Shown here piece after piece: positions 1-7,831 of a stretch of DNA of 12,596 bases. Position 1 is the stretch's first letter. Every line of letters starts with the position of its first letter. A program made the translations under genes and the position numbers. Source of the stretch: Pseudomonadales bacterium (GTDB taxonomy: Bacteria > Pseudomonadota > Gammaproteobacteria > Steroidobacterales > Steroidobacteraceae); assembly GCA_020442965.1 (NCBI GenBank), contig JAGRJB010000219.1:1-12596 (forward strand). The letters run 5' to 3'. Below the pieces are notes generated by a model, which searched no databases, was not told the origin of the DNA, and was given only the letters and a program-made list of their open reading frames with translations.

Positions 1-879
1 TGGTGCGAGATCCCATTCGGTACATCGAACCTGCAGGCTGAGCCAGCAGACAACTTTGGTATCGCGGGGCTGCGAATCGCTGTCGCAACACCGATTCGCT
101 CGCTGCAAGAAGCGCTCGCGGAGCAACTGTCAGCCGCCGGCGCGGTTGTTATTCGTTGTCAATCCAGTTTTGAACTGCAGGAGTTGTTGACACTACCCGA
201 CCGTTGCGATCTCGTCGTGTTTGATTCCGATCGCCTCAATCGCGTCGGCGCGGATCCCATTGACCCAGCACCGAGCGCCGGCACGCAATGGATCTGCATC
301 AGTCGCGAGACGGGCAACTCGGCGCAGATCGGCAGGTTGGCGGATCGCGCCGAATGGCTCCCCAAGCCGCTCTCGTTTCGCATGCTATGCAAGACGATCA
401 GCAGCATGCGGCGGCGAACCGCTACGTTCAACGCGTCAGAGCAGGGATCGGCCGCGCAGGCCGCCGCCAGTCCGCTCGTCGGCACGCGCGTCCTCGTGGT
501 GGAAGATAATCCGGTCAATCAATTGGTCGCCGAACGAATGCTGCAAGTGCTGGGTTGCACCAGCACGGTCGTCGGTGATGGTCAGAGCGCTGTGACTCGC
601 CTGGCAACTGAGTACTTCGACATCGTCCTGATGGATGCACAAATTCCGATCATGGACGGCATGACGGCCACCCGCTCGATTCGTCGCTCGCAACATCCGA
701 ACGCGAACGTACCGATCGTTGGTTTGACCGCCCATGCATCGGACGAGGCGCGCGCAAACTGTCTTGGCGCGGGCATGAACGACTATCTGAGCAAACCGTT
801 CTCGCTCGATCAACTTCGCGCTGTGCTGCTGCGCTGGACCGCTGACGCCGCGAGCCCCCTCGCAGCAGAAGCGGGCTAG
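1..879 (+). CDS. Hybrid sensor histidine kinase, C-terminal part with pseudo-receiver and receiver domains (5' truncated)
   Basis: The frame is open from base 1 to the TAG at 877-879, giving 292 visible residues; the sensor and kinase core lie left of the window. The first residues (WCEIPF) resemble the last strand of a HATPase_c domain. Residues about 22-135 have a receiver-like fold with an aspartate (D75, in LVVFD) and a Lys-Pro (K122, in LPKPLS), but the N-terminal acidic pair is missing (IAVATP instead of VVEDD), so this is probably a degenerate receiver. Residues about 163-282 form a complete receiver: acidic pair E168-D169 in LVVEDNPVNQ, phospho-acceptor D212 in VLMDAQIPIMDG, switch T243, and K265 in YLSKPF. 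Phosphate should pass from the kinase histidine to D212. No HPt domain or DNA-binding output follows, so the signal presumably goes to an unlinked HPt or regulator. The input stimulus cannot be read from this fragment. Confidence 0.9.
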   Translation, partial: WCEIPFGTSNLQAEPADNFGIAGLRIAVATPIRSLQEALAEQLSAAGAVVIRCQSSFELQELLTLPDRCDLVVFDSDRLNRVGADPIDPAPSAGTQWICISRETGNSAQIGRLADRAEWLPKPLSFRMLCKTISSMRRRTATFNASEQGSAAQAAASPLVGTRVLVVEDNPVNQLVAERMLQVLGCTSTVVGDGQSAVTRLATEYFDIVLMDAQIPIMDGMTATRSIRRSQHPNANVPIVGLTAHASDEARANCLGAGMNDYLSKPFSLDQLRAVLLRWTADAASPLAAEAG

Positions 880-916
880 CATCTGCTGGTCGGTATGAGT
901 ATCGTTTGCGGCGCAC

Positions 917-1636
917 ATGATCGGTCGATTCCATGAGATCAGTATTCGCACAGACGACATTCGTCTGTCAGTCGAATTCTATGAGCAGCTCGGCTTCAGT
1001 CAGTGCGTCACCGGCGATGCATGGACGCATCCGTATGGCGTGCTGACCGATGGGGCGATCACCATCGGCCTGCATCAGTACAAATTCCCGTCCCCCTCGA
1101 TTACCTGCGTCAAAGAGAATATTCCGGCGCATTTGCGCGCCATCGAGCAGCTCGGCATCGAAATCGCCTGGCGACGCCTCGACGACGATGTATTCAACGA
1201 GTTCGGATTCGTCGATCCGGCGGGACAAATGGTGACTTTGCTGGAAGCTCGCACCTACTCGCCGGGATTGCGCGAACGTCACGAGACGACGCTACTCGGT
1301 GACTTCGTCGAATATAGTGTTCCGGCTAACGACTTTGACGCGATGCAAGCCTTCTGGGAGCCGCTCGGATTCATCGCACACGACATCATCGAGTCGCCGT
1401 ACCTGCATTTGTCCTTGAGCAGCGACTATCTGAATATTGCGGCACACCGGCCGCGCACGCTGGAGGTGCCCATGCTGGTGTTTGCCGCGGCAGACATGCC
1501 GGCACGCCTCGAGCGACTGCGCAGCTTGCACATTGACTTCTCGGGCGAACTACCGCGAGGACTGAACCCTGCGAACAATGCGCTGCTGACAGCCCCGGAA
1601 GGTACGCAGCTACTCTTGCTTCACGAGCTTGCCTGA
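917..1636 (+). CDS. Two-domain VOC (glyoxalase/bleomycin-resistance fold) family protein
   Basis: A 239-residue cytoplasmic protein with no signal peptide. It contains two VOC modules. The first, residues about 3-112, opens with FHEISIRTDDIRLSVEFYEQLGF and ends FVDPAGQMVTLLEAR, with H6, H53 and E110 at positions that commonly bind metal. The second, residues about 128-238, opens with FVEYSVPANDFDAMQAFWEPLGF and ends APEGTQLLLLHE. The second module has Glu instead of His at its first ligand position, so only one site may bind metal, or the protein may be a binding or sequestration protein. VOC members include glyoxalases, ring-cleaving dioxygenases and antibiotic-binding proteins, and the substrate here cannot be assigned. 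No clear Shine-Dalgarno precedes the ATG; this start was kept because the fold begins at residue 3. The last 27 bp overlap the 3' end of the convergent RND pump gene. The efflux neighbour hints at, but does not show, a role in resistance. Confidence 0.8.
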   Translation: MIGRFHEISIRTDDIRLSVEFYEQLGFSQCVTGDAWTHPYGVLTDGAITIGLHQYKFPSPSITCVKENIPAHLRAIEQLGIEIAWRRLDDDVFNEFGFVDPAGQMVTLLEARTYSPGLRERHETTLLGDFVEYSVPANDFDAMQAFWEPLGFIAHDIIESPYLHLSLSSDYLNIAAHRPRTLEVPMLVFAAADMPARLERLRSLHIDFSGELPRGLNPANNALLTAPEGTQLLLLHELA

Positions 1637-4600
1637 CGGCACTGGTTCTTTTCGCCCAAACCAACGACGCACGCGGGCGGTAACACTCGCCATGGCTGCA
1701 TAGGCGGCCGGTACGACCACTAACGACAGCAAAGTCGAACTCGCCAGCCCGCCGATGATCGACAGCGCCAGAGGTCTGCGGAACGCCGCGTCGGCGCCAA
1801 AGCCGAGCGCGATCGGCATCATACCCGCCGTCATGGCGACGCTTGTCATGATGACGGGTCGGGCACGCTTGCGGCACGCATCGATCAGCGCATCGTGCAA
1901 GGATAGACCATGATCTCGTTGCGCCATGACCGCGTAATCGATCAGAAGAATCGAGTTCTTGGTCGCGATGCCAATCAGGCTGATGAGACCAATCAGCGCG
2001 GGCATCGATAGATCCTGCCCGGTCAACAGCAATGCGCCGAACGCACCACCGGCAGACAGCGGCACCGCCGACAAGATGGTGATCGGTTGCGTCGGACTGT
2101 TGAGTAACAGCAGCAAAACCGCGTAGACGCACAGCAGTCCGATCCCCATCGCGATCGCGAAGCCCGTGAACAGGTCGATGAACATCTCACTGTCGCCGGC
2201 CGGTACGAGGCGAACGCCGGCAGGCAGCGCTCGCATGATCGGCAATGCGTTCATCGCGCGCATCGCCTCGCCCAACGGCATCCCGTTCAACTCCGCGTTC
2301 AATTGAATATTCCGTTCACGCTGATAGCGATCGATCTGCGCCGGTCCGCTACTCAACCGAACGTCGGCAACGACGCCGAGCGGCACGGGCCCGCCGCGTG
2401 CCGGCAAGCGCAACTCGCGCAGCATCGCAGGATCGTTGAGTGCTTCGGGCTGTAGCTGCACGCGAATGGGGATTTGCCGTTCAGGCAGGTTGAGCTTGGC
2501 GAGGCGCTGTCGATAATCGCCACTCGTGGCAACACGCGCAGCATCCGCGATATCCGTCGTCGATACGCCAAGGTCGGCTGCGCGTGCGGGATTCGGCACC
2601 ACCACGAGTTCGGGTCGCAGCAGCTGGGCGTCGGACGTGACGTTGCCAAGGCCCGGTATGCTCTTCAGGCCGCGCTCGACTTCCCGCGCCGCCTCAGCCA
2701 GAGCCTGCGAGTTGTTACCCGCCAGTTTCAACTGCAATTGACCGCCCGGACCACCCGAAGCGAATGACACGCGCATGCCTGGCAGACTGGAAAGCCGCTC
2801 GCGAACGACCTTTTCGAGGTCTTGTTGCGAGCGCTTACGATCGCTTGCAGGTGTCCAGCGCAAGATGATGTTAGCGCGCCGCACTTCCGGCACTGTGTCA
2901 CCGCCGTGCCCGGAACTCGATGCACCCACAGTCGCAAAAACATTGCTCAGCTCGGGAATTCCGCCCAGCCGCTGGCGCGCCATCTCGGTGGCGCGCACGG
3001 TTTCTTCGAGCGGGGTGCCGGGCGGCAATTCGAGCTGCACCGACGTGCGGCCCAGATCCTCCTCGGGCAGGAACGTCGCCGGCAGGAACGGCAACATCGC
3101 AAGTGACAGCACGAAGAACACGGTGGCAATGCCAAGTGTTACTCGCTTGTGACGAATCGCTTTGTCCGCCCAGCCGAGATACCACTCGACCCAGCGTGGT
3201 GTAGCGTGCGGCTTGTCATCGCCCTTCATGAGGTAGGCGGCCATCATGGGCGTGAGCATGCGCGCCACCAACAAGGAGAACAGCACGGCGATCGCCGCGG
3301 TCCAACCGAATTCGCGGAAGAACTTGCCTGGAATTCCCGGCATGAACGCCACTGGCAGGAAAACTGCGGCTAGCGTTACCGAGGTTGCCACAACCGCGAC
3401 TCCAATCTCGTCCGCGGCTTCACGGGCAGCCTGGATCGGCGTCTTGCCCATGCGCCGGTGTCGAACAATATTCTCTACCTCGACGATCGCATCGTCGACC
3501 AGCAGACCAACGACGACGGCCAGCGCGAGCAGTACGATGAAATTGAGCGAAAAACCCAGCCAGTGAATGACGGCGAAGGTGGGAATGATGGAGAGCGGCA
3601 GCGCGGCCGCCGACACCCACGTCGCCCGCCAGTCGCGCAAGAACAGGAAGACCACCATCACTGCTAACAACCCGCCCTCGACCAGCATCGTCATCGATGA
3701 CTCGTACGAAGCTTCGGTATCCTCCAGGCTGGAGGCGACTTCGGTGAATTTGATGCGCGGATGTTCGGCCGCCAGTTTGGCGACCGCCGCGCGAACCTGC
3801 TTACCGGCTTTGAGCTCGTCAACGCCGCGCGAACGAAAGACCTGGAAACCGATCGCAGTCTTGCCATCGAGCAATGCAGCCTGGCGTGGATCGGCGTTGC
3901 CGTCGCGTACTTTCGCGATCGCGGAGAGCCTGACCGTTCGCCCATCCGGCAACGAGATCGGGAAGTCTGACAACTCCGCCGCCGTGCCCACCGTCCCGAG
4001 GGTCCGAATTGCTTGCTCCTGGCCACCCTGCGTGGCGCGGCCGCCCGGGCGCTCCAGTTGCAAGCGCGCGAGCTGTTGCGAAACCGTGTTGGCGGGTACG
4101 CCATAAGCTTGCAAAGCACGCGGATCCAGATCGACCCGCACCTCGCGCTCGACTCCGCCGGTGCGCGAGAAACCACCGATACCGCGAATGCCGTACACGG
4201 TCTTCTTGACCGTATCGTCGATGAACCAGGACAACTCATCCGGCGCCATCGAATCCGATTGCACCGCGTAGGTCAGCATGGCACCGCCGACGACCGTGAT
4301 GCGCTGAACGATCGGTTCTTCTATCTCCGCCGGCATGTCGGAGCGAGTGCGGGTGACTGCGTCGCGAACCTCGTCCTGCGCCCGATCCAGATCGTGGCCC
4401 AGTTCGAAAACGATACTGGTAGTCGAGACACCCTCATTGACGCGCGAGACGATCTCACGAATATTGGCGATGCTCGACACCGCATCCTCGACGCGGCGAG
4501 TGACGTCCGTCTCCAGTTGTGAGGGCGTCGCGCCTGGCAGATTGACCGTCACCGTAACAGTCAGAAATTGAATGTCGGGAAACTTGGCTACCGGAATGGC

Positions 4601-4690
4601 CCTGAAGCCGAGCAGCCCGGCGATACAAAGACCCACGAAGATCAACGCGGCCGGCAGCGGCCGGTCGATCGCCCAGCGCGAAACGTTCAT
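1610..4690 (-). CDS. RND efflux pump inner-membrane permease (HAE1/AcrB type)
   Basis: At 1026 residues it has the normal length for an AcrB-like trimeric proton/drug antiporter of the inner membrane. The start MNVSRWAIDRPL fits the family, followed by TM1 (about 12-30). The first periplasmic porter region leads to TM2-TM6 (about 335-490). TM4 carries the proton-relay pair D399-D400 in VVGLLVDDAIVEVEN. TM7 is followed by LPATFLPEEDLG (538-547). TM8-TM12 occupy about 840-1000, and K911 in GIATKNSILLIDY corresponds to the essential lysine of TM10. All relay residues are therefore present and the pump should be active. It is translationally coupled to the upstream adaptor gene by an ATGA overlap (4687-4690). 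No outer-membrane factor is encoded nearby. The substrate is unknown; a divergent MarR regulator suggests drugs or small aromatic compounds. The 3' end overlaps the VOC gene by 27 bp. Confidence 0.95.
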   Translation of the reverse strand: MNVSRWAIDRPLPAALIFVGLCIAGLLGFRAIPVAKFPDIQFLTVTVTVNLPGATPSQLETDVTRRVEDAVSSIANIREIVSRVNEGVSTTSIVFELGHDLDRAQDEVRDAVTRTRSDMPAEIEEPIVQRITVVGGAMLTYAVQSDSMAPDELSWFIDDTVKKTVYGIRGIGGFSRTGGVEREVRVDLDPRALQAYGVPANTVSQQLARLQLERPGGRATQGGQEQAIRTLGTVGTAAELSDFPISLPDGRTVRLSAIAKVRDGNADPRQAALLDGKTAIGFQVFRSRGVDELKAGKQVRAAVAKLAAEHPRIKFTEVASSLEDTEASYESSMTMLVEGGLLAVMVVFLFLRDWRATWVSAAALPLSIIPTFAVIHWLGFSLNFIVLLALAVVVGLLVDDAIVEVENIVRHRRMGKTPIQAAREAADEIGVAVVATSVTLAAVFLPVAFMPGIPGKFFREFGWTAAIAVLFSLLVARMLTPMMAAYLMKGDDKPHATPRWVEWYLGWADKAIRHKRVTLGIATVFFVLSLAMLPFLPATFLPEEDLGRTSVQLELPPGTPLEETVRATEMARQRLGGIPELSNVFATVGASSSGHGGDTVPEVRRANIILRWTPASDRKRSQQDLEKVVRERLSSLPGMRVSFASGGPGGQLQLKLAGNNSQALAEAAREVERGLKSIPGLGNVTSDAQLLRPELVVVPNPARAADLGVSTTDIADAARVATSGDYRQRLAKLNLPERQIPIRVQLQPEALNDPAMLRELRLPARGGPVPLGVVADVRLSSGPAQIDRYQRERNIQLNAELNGMPLGEAMRAMNALPIMRALPAGVRLVPAGDSEMFIDLFTGFAIAMGIGLLCVYAVLLLLLNSPTQPITILSAVPLSAGGAFGALLLTGQDLSMPALIGLISLIGIATKNSILLIDYAVMAQRDHGLSLHDALIDACRKRARPVIMTSVAMTAGMMPIALGFGADAAFRRPLALSIIGGLASSTLLSLVVVPAAYAAMASVTARVRRWFGRKEPVPSGKLVKQE

Positions 4691-5802
4691 ACGCCCTCCT
4701 TCACGATAGCGACCAAATCGCCGTCGGACAGAAATCCTGCACCCCGAATAACGATGGATTGATCTGCTTCGAGCCCGCTCCGCAAGGCAACCTCGTTGCC
4801 GAGCGCGGCACCGGTTTCGACGCGCTGCTGTATGACACGCGCGTTGTCGCCCGTGCGCTGGCCCACCGCAAACACATAGGAAATGCCGTCCCGCACCACG
4901 ACCGCCTGCCGCGGGACAACGAGTGCAGGCGCATCACCTAACGCCAACTCGCCCTCGACGAACATACCCGCCCGCAGCTCTCCGGGTTTGGCTAGGTCCG
5001 CATATACGAGGCCGGTACGTGAGCGCGGATCGAGCGACGGCGCGACACTGCGCACCTTGCCGATCACCTCGGCACCAGTCGGATCACGCAGACGTACCTC
5101 GGTGCCGACCTTGATGCGCGCCAGATCTGCACCCGATAACTCCCCGCGCCATTCGAGACGACTCTCGCGAATCATCTTCAGCAGCTCATTGTTAGGTGAA
5201 ACTATCTGCCCGGCATCGACCGAACGAGCCGAGATGACGCCGTCGTCGGGCGCGCGGACCGTCGCGAATCCCAAGCGTAGACGTGCCGACTCGAGCTGCG
5301 CCAGCGCGGACTGGCGCTGTGCCTCCGCGCGTGCATCGCCCGCGATCAGTTCGTCGGCATTGCCGGCTGAGATCAGCTGCTGTTCCTTGAGGCGTCGGCC
5401 GCGCTCGGCGTTGGCGCGCGCCAGCACCAGCGCCGCGTCGGCTTCGGCGACCCGTGCGCGCGCGGAGTTCAGATCGACCTGCAGAGTGCGCGCATCCATC
5501 TCGATGAGCGGCTGACCCTTCTTGACTTTCTGTCCGACATCGACGAGCACGCGCGCCACGCGGACACTCGACAGTTCAACGCCAAGGCTGATTTCCTGCC
5601 ACGGTGCAACCGATCCTGACGCGGTTATCGTCCGCGCCAGAGATCGACTGATCGGCTTGCCCACCGTCACCGTCAAGGCGGGGGTATCGTTCACGACTGA
5701 CGCGACAGTATCTTGCTTGCCGCTGCAAGCCACGAGTAGTGCCAGTGCTGCCGCCAACAGAGGCGCAGCCGCAATATTTGAAGAAAAGCGCCGTGTCGAC
5801 AT
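4687..5802 (-). CDS. RND periplasmic adaptor (membrane fusion protein), lipoprotein
   Basis: A 371-residue HlyD/AcrA-type adaptor that would link the RND permease to an outer-membrane channel. The N-terminus is a lipoprotein signal: basic start (STRR), hydrophobic stretch, and lipobox L23-V-A-C26, so the mature protein is probably anchored by lipid at Cys26. The first half of the lipoyl domain is at about 66-102 (VLVDVGQKVKKGQPLIEMD). An Ala/Arg/Glu-rich alpha-helical hairpin spans about 104-175, and the second lipoyl half is at 177-201 (FATVRAPDDGVISARSVDAG). The beta-barrel and membrane-proximal domains follow to the C-terminus. A GGA seven bases upstream of the ATG could serve as a weak ribosome-binding site. 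The stop codon overlaps the permease start (ATGA). Expression probably starts in the divergent region shared with the MarR gene, where two palindromes lie 37-74 bp upstream of the start codon. Confidence 0.93.
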   Translation of the reverse strand: MSTRRFSSNIAAAPLLAAALALLVACSGKQDTVASVVNDTPALTVTVGKPISRSLARTITASGSVAPWQEISLGVELSSVRVARVLVDVGQKVKKGQPLIEMDARTLQVDLNSARARVAEADAALVLARANAERGRRLKEQQLISAGNADELIAGDARAEAQRQSALAQLESARLRLGFATVRAPDDGVISARSVDAGQIVSPNNELLKMIRESRLEWRGELSGADLARIKVGTEVRLRDPTGAEVIGKVRSVAPSLDPRSRTGLVYADLAKPGELRAGMFVEGELALGDAPALVVPRQAVVVRDGISYVFAVGQRTGDNARVIQQRVETGAALGNEVALRSGLEADQSIVIRGAGFLSDGDLVAIVKEGV

Positions 5803-5838
5803 GCAGGAATCCGATTTCGATCGAGTTATGATGGTGAG

Positions 5839-5858
5839 AGTATCAGTGCCCTGATACT
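5839..5858. promoter_or_regulatory. Palindromic operator 1 (probable MarR binding site)
   Basis: A perfect inverted repeat with 8-bp arms (AGTATCAG and CTGATACT) and a 4-bp spacer. It sits between divergent genes, one of which encodes a MarR-family repressor. This length and geometry are typical of MarR dimer sites. It shares the half-site TATCAG/CTGATA with operator 2, at exact 19-bp spacing. Binding by the neighbouring regulator is inferred. Confidence 0.72.
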
Positions 5859-5876
5859 ATATCAGCCTCCTGATAT
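5859..5876. promoter_or_regulatory. Palindromic operator 2 (probable MarR binding site)
   Basis: A perfect inverted repeat with 7-bp arms (ATATCAG and CTGATAT) and a 4-bp spacer (CCTC), directly abutting operator 1. Spacers and outermost bases differ between the two sites while the TATCAG/CTGATA cores are identical, as expected for selected protein-binding half-sites rather than a recent duplication. Site 2 covers much of the likely promoter of the regulator gene, suggesting autoregulation. Confidence 0.72.
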
Positions 5877-5906
5877 CTATTAACCAAAGGTTTACAAATC
5901 GCGACC

Positions 5907-6488
5907 ATGGCGCGGCAACAGCCATCCGGGCGTCTTGCACAAATGCTCGCGCAGCCCGACGACAGTCTGGCCTTCTTGCTGAAGCAGGTCCATCACCTGA
6001 TGCGCCTCGGAATCGAGGCGCGCATGCGCGGTGCGCGGCTGCACATGACCCACGCTCACGCCGTCACCTTGCACTCCCTGATGGCCTCGCCGGGCGCCTC
6101 AGGCGCCGAACTTGCTCGCGCCGCGGCTGTCACGCCTCAAACCATGAACAGCATCCTGGTGACGCTCGAACAGCAGGGCCTGATCACCCGCCAACCGGAC
6201 GCACGTCACGGACGCATTCTCGCCACGTTCGTAACCGAGAAGGGTAAACGACAGTTCGAACGCGGGGTAGGGGCGGCGGAGAGTTTCATCAACGAGATGG
6301 AAGCCTCGCTCAGCGCCGCGGAACGACAGCAATTGCGCGCGTTGTTACAGCGCTGTTTGGCCAATTTGAGCTCGATCACTGGCATGGAGGTCGAGCGTCC
6401 GATCCCGATCACGTCGCCACCCGTACTGGACAAGAAGCCGCGCCGCCGTCCGGCGCGCAGCACTATTGCGAAACGGCCGGCGCGGTGA
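5907..6488 (+). CDS. MarR-family transcriptional regulator
   Basis: A 193-residue winged-helix regulator that probably represses the divergent RND efflux operon and itself. Residues about 20-50 are the N-terminal dimerisation helix (FLLKQVHHLMRLGIEARMR). The helix-turn-helix is at about 65-92 (GAELARAAAVTPQTMNSILVTLEQQGLI). The wing is at about 93-112, with the conserved Asp-x-Arg-x-x-Arg pattern (PDARHGRILATFVTEKGK). C-terminal dimerisation helices run to about 157. Residues 161-193 are an extra Pro-rich and then strongly basic tail (KKPRRRPARSTIAKRPAR) beyond the usual MarR length of about 140-165. The ATG at 5907 has only a distant AAAGG upstream (5886-5890) and no strong ribosome-binding site; the next in-frame ATG at 5943 has none either. 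The last 26 bp overlap the convergent MFS gene. The ligand is unknown. Confidence 0.9.
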   Translation: MARQQPSGRLAQMLAQPDDSLAFLLKQVHHLMRLGIEARMRGARLHMTHAHAVTLHSLMASPGASGAELARAAAVTPQTMNSILVTLEQQGLITRQPDARHGRILATFVTEKGKRQFERGVGAAESFINEMEASLSAAERQQLRALLQRCLANLSSITGMEVERPIPITSPPVLDKKPRRRPARSTIAKRPAR

Positions 6489-7779
6489 CGGGTGCGCGCC
6501 GCAGCAACCACAGTCCAAACAACATGATCCCGAAGCTGGCGCCAGCCATGAGAAAGAACGGCCCGCCTTTACTTACCTGATCATAGAGCCAGCCGCCAGC
6601 ACCGTTGGTAAAGAGAATACCAGCCGACGCGCAGATGCCGGCCAGTCCAAACACGGCACCGCGACACGAGATCGGCGCTTCTTGCCCGAGCATGGTCTGA
6701 CTGGCGATGATCGCTGATACTTGTCCGAAGCCTAACAGCAGACAAACTGGCGCGACGATTTTCATCGCGGTCGGGTCGTCGATAAACCCGCCCGCGAAAT
6801 ACGCGGTGGCGCCCAGTGCCATGGCGAAAACACCTGTCTTGAGCCGATCCAGCCGATCTAACAACACGCCGAATATCAATGCGCCGATCAATGCGGCACC
6901 CGATACCATGCCGAATACGCGACTGGCGGCACCCGTGGCCGCCGCCATCGACATCCCATGCTCGAGGGCAGTTTGCTGCAGCCGCAGCGACAGGAACGTG
7001 CCGATCACGATTCGATCGCCGAAGGAAACAAACTGCAGCATGTAGGCGAACCAGATACGCGGATTGGAGCGTGCCGCAGTCAGCCCCTCGCGCAGAATGA
7101 ACGCGAGCGATGTCGCAGCGCCACCGTCACGGCGCGGCGAACCTTTCTTCAGACCGATGAACACCGCCAGCGCCGAAAGCGCCGCAATACCCGCAGCGAT
7201 CCACAGGGTAATCTGGCCGGCGCGCTGATCGTCCATACCACCCGCTGCGAGCAGCTCCGGCACCTTGCCGAGTCCCAGCACGGCGATCATCACACCCAGG
7301 CCCTGAAAAAGCCCGGTTATACCGACTAACTTGCCACGTGAGTTCTCGAGCGGCGTATCCGCGAGCACTGTCGCAAGCATGGTACCGACTGCGGCAACGC
7401 CGACTGAAAAGAACAGCGCACACGCGAGCAATTGCGGCAGCGTGCGTGCCTCGGGATACAGCAGAAAGCCGATTGCGAGCCAGGCGAACCCAAAGGTGTA
7501 AACCAATCGGCGACCTATCTTGTCGGCCAATGCACCGAATGGCGCCACCAGTACCAACGCGACGATCTCGTTCGCGATGCCGAGGATCGCAACCGTCCGC
7601 CCCTGCAGCTCAGGCGGCATCTTGAGGTTGACGTTCAGTAGATAGGCCTGGATGAAGCTGATGAACGCCAGCAGTCCAATGGTGACGAAGGCGGCGTAGA
7701 TGAAAGTCACACCGTTGAGGCGTGAATAGCCGGGTGTCAGCTGGATTGGGCCGAGTCGCTTCGCAATCACTTCAGTCAT
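6463..7779 (-). CDS. Major facilitator superfamily transporter
   Basis: A 438-residue polytopic inner-membrane protein of normal MFS length. It shows about twelve hydrophobic segments in two groups of six, separated by a basic loop around residues 207-220 (GLKKGSPRRDGG). Motif A is clear between TM2 and TM3 (GALADKIGRR, residues 82-91), and a weaker copy (LLDRLDRLKTG) lies in the second half. The protein is therefore a proton-driven or facilitative transporter; the substrate cannot be told. The gene lies 52 bp downstream of the SirB2-like gene on the same strand and may be co-transcribed. A run of six Gs directly abuts the ATG, too close to act as a ribosome-binding site for it. The GTG at codon 4, about 9 nt from that run, is an alternative start. 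The 3' end overlaps the regulator gene by 26 bp; this gene is not obviously part of the efflux module. Confidence 0.88.
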   Translation of the reverse strand: MTEVIAKRLGPIQLTPGYSRLNGVTFIYAAFVTIGLLAFISFIQAYLLNVNLKMPPELQGRTVAILGIANEIVALVLVAPFGALADKIGRRLVYTFGFAWLAIGFLLYPEARTLPQLLACALFFSVGVAAVGTMLATVLADTPLENSRGKLVGITGLFQGLGVMIAVLGLGKVPELLAAGGMDDQRAGQITLWIAAGIAALSALAVFIGLKKGSPRRDGGAATSLAFILREGLTAARSNPRIWFAYMLQFVSFGDRIVIGTFLSLRLQQTALEHGMSMAAATGAASRVFGMVSGAALIGALIFGVLLDRLDRLKTGVFAMALGATAYFAGGFIDDPTAMKIVAPVCLLLGFGQVSAIIASQTMLGQEAPISCRGAVFGLAGICASAGILFTNGAGGWLYDQVSKGGPFFLMAGASFGIMLFGLWLLRRAPVTAPAVSQ

Positions 7780-7831
7780 CCCCCCGACGACGCTTATGAG
7801 CCAGCGGGAGCATAGCGATAGACCGCGATCT

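Larger units (their letters stand above)
5803..5906. promoter_or_regulatory. Divergent regulatory region between the efflux adaptor and the marR-type gene
   Basis: These 104 bases separate the start codons of the adaptor (minus) and the MarR regulator (plus). The region is visibly more AT-rich than the genes around it. On the minus strand, TATAGT (plus-strand 5856-5861) is a good -10 candidate for the efflux operon, matching TATAAT at 5 of 6, but no convincing -35 lies at 16-18 bp. On the plus strand, TATTAA (5878-5883) is a weaker -10 candidate for the regulator. Both lie in or directly beside the two palindromes, so a bound repressor would block polymerase in both directions. The promoter assignments are inferred from sequence only. 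Confidence 0.6.

Noticed and set aside
895..936. 13-codon ATG ORF between the hybrid kinase and the VOC gene
   Set aside because: Too short, without a ribosome-binding site, and overlapping the VOC start in another frame.
1386..2132. 248-codon minus-strand open frame across the RND 3' end and VOC gene
   Set aside because: It is in a different frame from the RND permease, whose TM10-TM12 motifs occupy the same bases; the translation is Arg/Ala/Cys-rich without any domain.
3567..4106. Plus-strand open frames opposite the RND porter region (also 4013-4522 and 4883-5515 opposite pump and adaptor)
   Set aside because: They are antisense shadows. The minus-strand frames carry full-length RND and adaptor proteins with all expected motifs.
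6713..6719. Isolated CTGATA-like half-site inside the MFS gene
   Set aside because: A single half-site without its symmetric partner, within coding sequence and far from a start; expected by chance.
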